Shown: positions 27,484 through 33,784 of the stretch, piece by piece | Position numbering within the stretch: the stretch's first letter is position 1 | Layout of the letters: each line of letters opens with the position of its first letter | Assembly: GCA_023261545.1 (NCBI GenBank) | Contig: JAHFOS010000027.1 | Location: 1-33,784 of the forward strand | Length of the DNA stretch: 33,784 bases | Source of the DNA: a bacterium | GTDB taxonomy: Bacteria; Planctomycetota; JADGBV01 | Reading direction: 5' to 3' | Position numbers and translations under genes: made by a program | Notes under the pieces: model-generated | Database searches by the model: none | Seen by the model: only the letters and a program-made list of their open reading frames with translations | Told to the model about the DNA's origin: nothing

Positions 27484-29133
27484 GTGGACTTCATGAGCAC
27501 AGTTCCCAGCCCGCTCGCCGTATTCGCGACGACCAGCAACCCTGCGGACGACACCGCGATTTTCGGCCTCAAGGTGGCGGTGCGCGGCTTTTTCAGGGCG
27601 CTGTTGAAGCATGGGCCGTTCACCACGGTCAACTTTTACGGGCAATTTTCATCTCCTGGCTCGCTCCTGGAGCGCTGGCAGAGCGTGCTGGAACTGGATG
27701 CCGCGGCCATGGACAAGGTTCGCCTGTTGCCCCTGGAGTTTCTCCCCGAACATCTGGGGGCAGGTGAAGTCTCGGTTTTGCATCGCGGTGATCCGCGCAT
27801 CGAGGGGCTCGTCAACTGCCGCAACGCGGCCGGAGGGCCGCATTTGGCAGCCGTCACGGGCACCACGCATTCGCTGAACCGGGCGGATGAGTACGCCTCG
27901 TATTTGCAGCATCTTCTGCTGGGATCCTCGGGCCGCGAAGCTGTTGTATGCACTTCTACGGATGCCAAGAAGGTGTTGAATACAATTTATGATGCCCTCG
28001 CGGAGGCGTTTCCCCAGTTGGCGGGGTGCACGCGCCCGGACACTCCGGTCATTCCCCTGGGAGTCGAAGAACCGGTGCATGTTATGGACCGCCAGCAGGC
28101 AAGATCGGTTTTGTCATTGGATGATCAAGAGGTGGCGATCACTTACATCGGGCGCCTGCACAGTCTCGTCAAAGGTGATTTGCGCCCTACCATCCGCACT
28201 TTCGCCCGCGTGTTGGCCAAGCATCCCCGTGCGCGCCTTTTTCTGGCCGGAGGCGTGGCGGACAAGGACAAGGGGGAGCTCGAAATGCTCTTGGCCGATG
28301 CGCGCGGCTGTGGTTGCTCCCAGGCCGTGCAGCTCATGCCCAATATCGAGGAGAAAAACAAGCAACGGCTCCTTGCCGCCAGCGATATTTTTATTTCCCC
28401 GGTGGATAATTTCCAGGAGACCTTCGGCCTGAGCATCGTGGAGGCCATGATGCACGGCTTGCCGGTGATAGCCACGGATTGGGGGGGGTATCGCGATCTC
28501 GTCATTCACGGTGAAACCGGGTTTTTGGTTCCCAGCCGCAGACTGCCATATCCGGAAAGCGATGGGTTCTTCTGCATGGGAATGGGCTATGTCCCTTTTG
28601 CATTGACCCAGTGCGTCAGCCTTGATCAGGATAGTATGGATCAATTCCTGGAAAACCTCGTCGTTCATCCGGAACTCCGAAATACCATGGGAGCGCGCGG
28701 AAAAGAACGCGCTCGGCAATTCGCCTGGCCGCGCGTGATCTCACAACACATGGACCTCTGGGGAGGAATGCTGCGTCGCCCGGTTGTTCCCGGCCATTTT
28801 TTAAACCTGCCGCAGGCGCGTGTTTTTCGCTCTTACCCCAGCCATGAAATAGACTTGGAGATGAAATGGGCTTTGCGTGAGACCCAACAGGGTGACGTGC
28901 GGCTTCCGATGCCCCATCCGTGGATTCAGCAAATCCTGAATAAACAGTTGTTGCAGGGAATTTTGAAGGGGATTTACGCCCAGGGCCCTTCTTCTATCGC
29001 CGAATTGGGTGCACTACTGAATGTGGACACGAATCCGCTGCGCTTGCCGCTCGCTTACCTCATCAAACACGGCGTGCTCGTTGCCGCCAAGGGAAGTGGG
29101 ACGCCTTCCCTCGGTGATGCCCCCGTGGCATGA
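27484..29133 (+). CDS. Glycosyltransferase family 4 with extra C-terminal (winged-helix-like) region
   Basis: ITYIGRLHSLVKGDLRPTIRTFARVLAKHPRARLFLAGG, NKQRLLAASDIFISPVDNFQETFGLSIVEAMMHGLPVIATDWGGYRDLVIHGETGFLV. Confidence 0.87.
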   Translation: MDFMSTVPSPLAVFATTSNPADDTAIFGLKVAVRGFFRALLKHGPFTTVNFYGQFSSPGSLLERWQSVLELDAAAMDKVRLLPLEFLPEHLGAGEVSVLHRGDPRIEGLVNCRNAAGGPHLAAVTGTTHSLNRADEYASYLQHLLLGSSGREAVVCTSTDAKKVLNTIYDALAEAFPQLAGCTRPDTPVIPLGVEEPVHVMDRQQARSVLSLDDQEVAITYIGRLHSLVKGDLRPTIRTFARVLAKHPRARLFLAGGVADKDKGELEMLLADARGCGCSQAVQLMPNIEEKNKQRLLAASDIFISPVDNFQETFGLSIVEAMMHGLPVIATDWGGYRDLVIHGETGFLVPSRRLPYPESDGFFCMGMGYVPFALTQCVSLDQDSMDQFLENLVVHPELRNTMGARGKERARQFAWPRVISQHMDLWGGMLRRPVVPGHFLNLPQARVFRSYPSHEIDLEMKWALRETQQGDVRLPMPHPWIQQILNKQLLQGILKGIYAQGPSSIAELGALLNVDTNPLRLPLAYLIKHGVLVAAKGSGTPSLGDAPVA

Positions 29134-29135
29134 AC

Positions 29136-29909
29136 TCAAGGCATGGCGCCGCTGCCGCGCACGGGGAGGCCGTGGCGGTGCAGGTACGCTTTGGCCTCTT
29201 TCGGCGTTTGTTCGGTGAAGTGGAATAGACTGGCCGCGGCCACGGCGGAGGCGCCCGCTTCCCGCAGGGCCAGCAGCATGTGTTCGTAGGTTCCACAGCC
29301 CCCGGAGGCGATGACGGGGATGCTCACGCGGGAGGTCACTTGGCGGATGAGGTCGAGGTCGAAACCCGAAAGCGTGCCATCGCATTCAATAGAGGTGATG
29401 AGGATCTCTCCGGCGCCGAGATGCTCCAGCTCGGCGGCCCATGTGGCCGGGGTCCTTCCGGTGGGACGGCGCCCGCAGTGGCTAAAGCATTCGTGGCCGT
29501 CCGCACTATTCTTGCGCGCGTCAATGCTGGCGACGATGCACTGAGAACCGAAAAGGTGCGCTGCGTCGCGCACGAGATTGGGATGCTCGTAAGCCGCGCT
29601 GTTGAGGCAGATTTTATCCGCGCCAGCGAGCAGCAACTGGCGGATGTCGTCGAGGGAGCGGATTCCACCGCCCACGGTGAGCGGGACGAAACATTCCGCC
29701 GAGATATCCTCCACCGTGGCGAAATCAGGAGCGCGCCGTTCCTCGGTGGCGGTGATATCGAGGAGGATGAGCTCGTCCACCTCGCGCGTGTTATAAACCT
29801 TGATGGCGGGCAGCAGGGTGCCCACCCGGCGCCAACTGTCGAAGGCGACGCCTTTGACCAACCCGGAATCCTTCCAGAGCAGGGTGGGGATGATGCGGGC
29901 TTTCAGCAA
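29136..29909 (-). CDS. HisF2/WbuZ-like amidation-associated cyclase paralog
   Basis: LLKARIIPTLLWKDSGLVKG, VGGGIRSLDDIRQLLLAGADKICLNSAAYEHP, IPVIASGGCGTYEHM; likely TTG start at 29909. Confidence 0.87.
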   Translation of the reverse strand: MLKARIIPTLLWKDSGLVKGVAFDSWRRVGTLLPAIKVYNTREVDELILLDITATEERRAPDFATVEDISAECFVPLTVGGGIRSLDDIRQLLLAGADKICLNSAAYEHPNLVRDAAHLFGSQCIVASIDARKNSADGHECFSHCGRRPTGRTPATWAAELEHLGAGEILITSIECDGTLSGFDLDLIRQVTSRVSIPVIASGGCGTYEHMLLALREAGASAVAAASLFHFTEQTPKEAKAYLHRHGLPVRGSGAMP

Positions 29910-30007
29910 TTCAGACTCATTCGAATAATGCGTGGCTCTTCCAGAATTTTCACACGGATACACGGTCGAGCAAGATTGTAACCCAATCGAGTTGCCGGGG
30001 GGGATTT

Positions 30008-30090
30008 TCCACAGATTGCACGGATTAACACAGATAATAATCAATCAGGGCCGTCATTTTTAATCAGTGCAAATCTGTGGAATCTGTGGA
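30008..30090. repeat. ACACAGAT-family inverted repeat between hisF2 and hisH2
   Basis: TCCACAGATTGCACGGATTAACACAGAT ... TAATCAGTGCAAATCTGTGGAATCTGTGGA. Confidence 0.82.
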
Positions 30091-30169
30091 TGCTCCCGTG
30101 TTGAGGACGCGGAGAGCTGAGAACAAACGGGGAGGGGGCTGCCAGAGGTACGCATTCTTCGGATGAGCC

Positions 30170-30784
30170 CTAAATCCCCAGGAAATTCCTGAGCAGCGCG
30201 AATCCCAGGCGGGAGCTTTTCTCGGGATGAAACTGGACTCCGCTGGCCGGCCCTCTCGCCACGGCGGAAACGAAGGAACCGCAATAGGGGGTCGTGGCGA
30301 TGATGTCGTCCGGATGGACGGGCAGCAGATGGTAACTGTGGACGAAGTAAAAGTCGCTACCCTTCGGGATACCCGTCAGCAGAGCGTGACTTTTGGAAGG
30401 ATGAATTTCATTCCAGCCGACGTGAGGAATGCGCTCGGTACCGCCAGCGGATTGCAGTCGCACCACCTTTCCGGGGATAAGTCCCAGGCCTTCGGCTCCG
30501 CCGCCCTCGTCGCCCTCGTCGGCCAGGAGTTGCAGGCCCAGGCAGATACCCAGCAGGGGCACCCTTTCCTCCAATACGGCCTTGCGCAGGGGTTCCACCA
30601 TTCCGGCGCGGTGCAGGTTGGCCATGCCGTCCTTGAAGGAGCCCACGCCCGGCAGCACTATTCTATCCGCCGCGCGCAGGGTATCGGGTTTTCCGCTCAC
30701 CTCGGGAACGACTCCCAGGCGCTCCAGGGCACGCCGCAAGGAACCCAGATTGCCCATCCCGTAATCAACGATGAGCGCGTTCAA
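30170..30784 (-). CDS. HisH2/WbuY-like glutamine amidotransferase
   Basis: MNALIVDYGMGNLGSLRRALERLG, PGVGSFKDGM, PLLGICLGLQLL, GVQFHPEKS. Confidence 0.92.
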   Translation of the reverse strand: MNALIVDYGMGNLGSLRRALERLGVVPEVSGKPDTLRAADRIVLPGVGSFKDGMANLHRAGMVEPLRKAVLEERVPLLGICLGLQLLADEGDEGGGAEGLGLIPGKVVRLQSAGGTERIPHVGWNEIHPSKSHALLTGIPKGSDFYFVHSYHLLPVHPDDIIATTPYCGSFVSAVARGPASGVQFHPEKSSRLGFALLRNFLGI

Positions 30785-30786
30785 CC

Positions 30787-30965
30787 CAACCCGCCGGAGC
30801 CGAAAAAGTCGTCAACAGCATTCGCCCCCTCCGCGCTCTCCGCGTCTCCGCGTGAATAAATCCCCGTCTTCTCTTTCATTTTACACACTATCGTTCAATG
30901 CAGAAATTTTCTTACACACGGAGGCGCGGAGAAGACAAGGAAACCCGAAGGGTCAAAAATCCCGT
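30787..30965 (+). repeat. Dispersed CGCGGAG repeat family, copy D
   Basis: GAGCCGAAAAAGTCGTCAACAGC...CCTCCGCGCTCTCCGCGTCTCCGCGTGAATAAATCCCCGTC...ACACACGGAGGCGCGGAGAAG. Confidence 0.85.
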
Positions 30966-32110
30966 CAGCCGATGGGGTGGTTCAGGGCGAGGTTGCCGTC
31001 CCGATCCTTGATGAGGTTGCCGCGCGCGTCGCTTTTGAACAACTTTTTATTGGTGAAGCGGTCACAGATGCGAATGAATTCATCAACGGTCACGCCGATG
31101 GGTCGCAGGATTTCCGCCAGGGGTTTGCCGAGGTAGGTCCAGGGGAACCTTCCGTCATGGCGCCGGACAATGGCGACGGCATCCGCGCGGGTGAGGCGCC
31201 CGCGACGCACGTGGACGCTGACCATGCTGGAGGCCCTTCCAAACCCGAATTTGAGATACATGAAATAATCATGGATGCCGGTCTGATGGTTGTCTAGGTT
31301 TTCATAGCTGAAACCCGTGCCCTCCACCACGCCATCGTAGGGGCTGAATCCGTGAGCCGTGGAGATCAGCGCATTGGCCATGCTGTCCCAGGGGATGTAG
31401 TAGCCCAGGAAGAGGCCCGTGACGCCCGCGGCCTTCAGCGCTTCGTCCGAGGGATAGGTGTAGGCGTAAAGCTGCCGGGCTTCAATGCCTTCGAGGCCGA
31501 CGAGATCGCTCACACGCAGGCCCAGCAGGCCGCCGAACTCTTCGAGCCAGCGCCGGTCCAGCACGTTGTTTTCGCTGGCCGCCGCCGGCCCGCCGTATTC
31601 GTTTTCCGAGTTCTCCCCCCAGAGGATGAGGGGGACGCGGTATTGGACGGCGGCGCGAACGGGCACCGTGAAAATGGAAACGTGCTCCGGCCAGGAGATA
31701 TCGCCCACCTGCTCCAGGCCGATGCGGTTGAGCTTGCGGCGCACGACGGGATTGGTCGTGAACTCCAGGTAATCCACGCCGATGCCTTTGAGGTTCTCGA
31801 TATTGCGCCGTCCGATGGGTGAGAGATCGCAAGTCGTGGCTGTCACGCAGAGCGGATTCATTCCCAGTTCCAGAGCGCGCAAGACTTGATAGGTGCTGTC
31901 CTTGCCGCCGCTCACGGGGACGATGCAATCCCAGTTGCTCCCCGCCGGGTTGCGGTAGCGGTCGAGCAGGGCCGTGAGCTGTCGGCGGCGCTCTTCCCAG
32001 TCCACAACCGCCCGCCGTTCATAGTTGCGGCAGGCCGTGCACACGCCCGCCTCGTCAAGGCGCAGGTCGGGACGGGTGTCGGGCATCACGCAATGTCGGC
32101 AGTGTTTCAT
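30965..32110 (-). CDS. N-acetyl sugar amidotransferase (WbuX/WbpG/PseA-like)
   Basis: MKHCRHCVMPDTRPDLRLDEAGVCTACRNYE, IVPVSGGKDSTYQVL PP-loop, ILWGENSENEYGG. Confidence 0.92.
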   Translation of the reverse strand: MKHCRHCVMPDTRPDLRLDEAGVCTACRNYERRAVVDWEERRRQLTALLDRYRNPAGSNWDCIVPVSGGKDSTYQVLRALELGMNPLCVTATTCDLSPIGRRNIENLKGIGVDYLEFTTNPVVRRKLNRIGLEQVGDISWPEHVSIFTVPVRAAVQYRVPLILWGENSENEYGGPAAASENNVLDRRWLEEFGGLLGLRVSDLVGLEGIEARQLYAYTYPSDEALKAAGVTGLFLGYYIPWDSMANALISTAHGFSPYDGVVEGTGFSYENLDNHQTGIHDYFMYLKFGFGRASSMVSVHVRRGRLTRADAVAIVRRHDGRFPWTYLGKPLAEILRPIGVTVDEFIRICDRFTNKKLFKSDARGNLIKDRDGNLALNHPIG

Positions 32111-32129
32111 CGTGTTTTCCTAACCCTGT

Positions 32130-32325
32130 GGAGCCGAAACGAAAAAGTCGTCCATAGCTTCTCGCCCTCCGCGTCTCCGCGTGAGCGAATCCCAATCTTT
32201 TTCACTTTTCGGACCATCACCGAATGCGGAAGCATTTTTGCACGCGGAGACGCGGAGAAGATAGGAAAGTCTGAGGAGAAGAATATCTTTGCCCCGATGC
32301 AGTGGATTTTTTCGGTAAGCGGCTC
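32130..32325 (+). repeat. Dispersed CGCGGAG repeat family, copy E
   Basis: GAGCCGAAACGAAAAAGTCGTCCATAGC...CCTCCGCGTCTCCGCGTGAGCGAATCCC...GCACGCGGAGACGCGGAGAAG...GATGCAGTGGATTTTTTCGGTA. Confidence 0.85.
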
Positions 32326-32340
32326 ACGGCAGCTATCCCG

Positions 32341-32925
32341 TCAGGCCGAGGCCGGCCCGCGTGCTTCACGGGGATTCAGGACATGGTACTGGACGACATC
32401 CCGATAGCTGCCGTTCTTGAAATAGAAGTCGCGGAACGTGCCTTCGAGCTGAAAACCCAGTTTCTCGGCCACGCGCATCATCCCGCGATGCTCGCTGTCG
32501 GTACCCATCCACAAGCGGTGGAGGTTGAGGGTGTCGAAGCCGTAGTCCATCATGAGCCGGAAGGCCTCGGTGCCGAGGCCCTTTCCCCATTGGCTTTTTT
32601 CACCGATGAGGATGGCGATCTCCGCGGATCGGTTGAGGCGATCAATATTGAGCAACCCGACATTGCCGACATGCTGCCCCGTGGACAGGAGGCGGATGGC
32701 GAAGATGATCTTGGTATTGTCGGCGAGCACGCCCTGGATGTACCTGAGTTCGGACTCCAGGGATTCGGGCAGGATGGAACGTCCGCTGTAGGGATTGGTT
32801 TCGGCATCGTTCAGCCAGGAGACATAGCGTTCATTGATGTGACGGGTGGAGAGGGCCTCCAAACCGATGGTCTTGCCGGCTCGAAAATAGCGGGCGGCGC
32901 GGGCCGATTTGTGTGGCGTCTTCAT
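32341..32925 (-). CDS. GNAT acetyltransferase (PseH/RimJ-like)
   Basis: AEIAILIGEKSQWGKGLGTEAFRLMMDYGFDTLNLHRLWMGTDSEHRGMMRVAEKLGFQLEGTFRDFYFKNGSYRDVVQYHVL; ATGA overlap with the upstream gene. Confidence 0.88.
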   Translation of the reverse strand: MKTPHKSARAARYFRAGKTIGLEALSTRHINERYVSWLNDAETNPYSGRSILPESLESELRYIQGVLADNTKIIFAIRLLSTGQHVGNVGLLNIDRLNRSAEIAILIGEKSQWGKGLGTEAFRLMMDYGFDTLNLHRLWMGTDSEHRGMMRVAEKLGFQLEGTFRDFYFKNGSYRDVVQYHVLNPREARGPASA

Positions 32926-33784
32926 GCCGGGCATTTTAGGCCCAGTGAGGCGATGATCCAGGCAGCGAGATCGTGGCGGCCGCGAGCGGAAAGCTCGAAG
33001 CGGATTTTGCGCCCTCCCAGGGCTGCCCGCAGCTCCTCCACCAGCAAGGCCTCGCTCACGGCGGTCTTGATGAGCCCCACACGGCTCAGGTAGCAGGGGT
33101 CGGCCCCCTGCAGGTGGGGTTGGATGGACACCACGGGCACGTTCATGCGTGCGGCCTCCAGCAGCATCATGGAGCTCATGCCGGCCACGAGATCGCTGGC
33201 GGCAATGAGGTTTCGTGAGCGGCCTTCGCGGCACACCTCCAGTCTGAGCCCTGGGGAGAGGAAGGGCCGCGCGCAGGCTTTGGCGCGCGCCTCGGCCTCC
33301 GGCTCGTGGCGCGGGTGCAGCTTGCATAGGACCGCGACCTCGCGGTCAGGCAGGACCTTGCGCAAGGCTCCCAGCAAGGTTGCCAAGGCCTCATGTTCCG
33401 TGTAGCCATGTCCGGAGCTCAAATGCGTGGGCTCGGAGGCGAACAGCACGCGGAGTTCGCGCGCGAGCTTGAGGGGCGGCTCGCGGTCGGGAAGCGGCGC
33501 GATATCCTCGAGGTAGGGCAGCCCGGCGATGAACAGGCGGCTTTCGGGGAATCCCAGGGCGACCATTTCGCGCACGGCGACTTCGTCGATGACGGCGATA
33601 AGGTCGGGAAGCGCCGCGGTCTTGATGTTGCCATCGCGCTGGAAACGCAGGGCATAATCCATCCATTGATCGAGGACCGCCACCGTGGGCACGTCTCTGC
33701 GGCGGGCGCAGCTCCAAAGCGCGTTCTCGAGATCGGGAGGGAAGGAAGTCCCCGTGAGGAGCAAATCGCAGCCCGCGAGCCACG
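32922..33784 (-). CDS. GT-B glycosyltransferase-like protein (5' end beyond the window)
   Basis: AVLCKLHPRHEPEAEARA, IAASDLVAGMSSMMLLEAARMNVPVVSIQPHLQG; frame is open to the window edge (...WLAGCDLLLTGTSFPP). Confidence 0.6.
   Translation of the reverse strand, partial: WLAGCDLLLTGTSFPPDLENALWSCARRRDVPTVAVLDQWMDYALRFQRDGNIKTAALPDLIAVIDEVAVREMVALGFPESRLFIAGLPYLEDIAPLPDREPPLKLARELRVLFASEPTHLSSGHGYTEHEALATLLGALRKVLPDREVAVLCKLHPRHEPEAEARAKACARPFLSPGLRLEVCREGRSRNLIAASDLVAGMSSMMLLEAARMNVPVVSIQPHLQGADPCYLSRVGLIKTAVSEALLVEELRAALGGRKIRFELSARGRHDLAAWIIASLGLKCPA

Noticed and set aside
29136-30784. Histidine biosynthesis hisF/hisH
   Set aside because: Next to an N-acetyl sugar amidotransferase and glycosylation genes, and no other his genes are visible; better explained as WbuZ/WbuY-type paralogs
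14874-32325. CRISPR array
   Set aside because: Repeats are dispersed, 150-200 bp, variable and in both orientations, with no regular spacers and no cas genes

Overview
The window is about 33.8 kb of GC-rich, gene-dense bacterial DNA. It looks like a flagellin plus flagellin-glycosylation island, preceded by a small accessory region. Left part (1-9.2 kb): 3' end of a LacI/PBP1-type regulator, an AbrB-VapC toxin-antitoxin pair, a secreted nucleoside-hydrolase-like protein with an FnIII-like domain, a BrnT toxin paired with an HTH antitoxin, Mpl (murein peptide ligase), a secreted multi-CxxC protein of unknown family, and a TPR/GT9-like protein. Middle (9.2-19.9 kb): a three-module AMP-ligase/carrier-protein/SGNH-hydrolase fusion, a 2OG-Fe(II) oxygenase, an AAA/DUF4143 ATPase, a GT8-like glycosyltransferase, a GSCFA protein, a TylF-type methyltransferase, a MazF remnant and a GT4. 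Right (20-33.8 kb): a 1058-aa flagellin with a large repeat-containing insert, a Maf-family protein, a SPASM-domain protein lacking the radical-SAM CxxxCxxC, a GxxExxY protein, a GT4, and a HisF2/HisH2/N-acetyl-sugar-amidotransferase (WbuZ/WbuY/WbuX-like) set with a GNAT and another glycosyltransferase-like protein. Best non-coding signals: (i) a sigma28-type promoter followed by two perfect hairpins presenting GGA in their loops in the flagellin leader, the second overlapping the SD, which resembles dual CsrA sites; (ii) a 167-bp MITE-like element with GTAAGCGTTCA ends and an 8-bp target duplication (IS66-like ends) nested inside another repeat; (iii) a dispersed CGCGGAG repeat family (at least 5 copies) and an ACACAGAT repeat family that separate glycosylation genes into cassettes; (iv) a GxxExxY gene bounded by inverted ACACAGAT arms. 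All family calls were made by eye from the translations. No database search was run.
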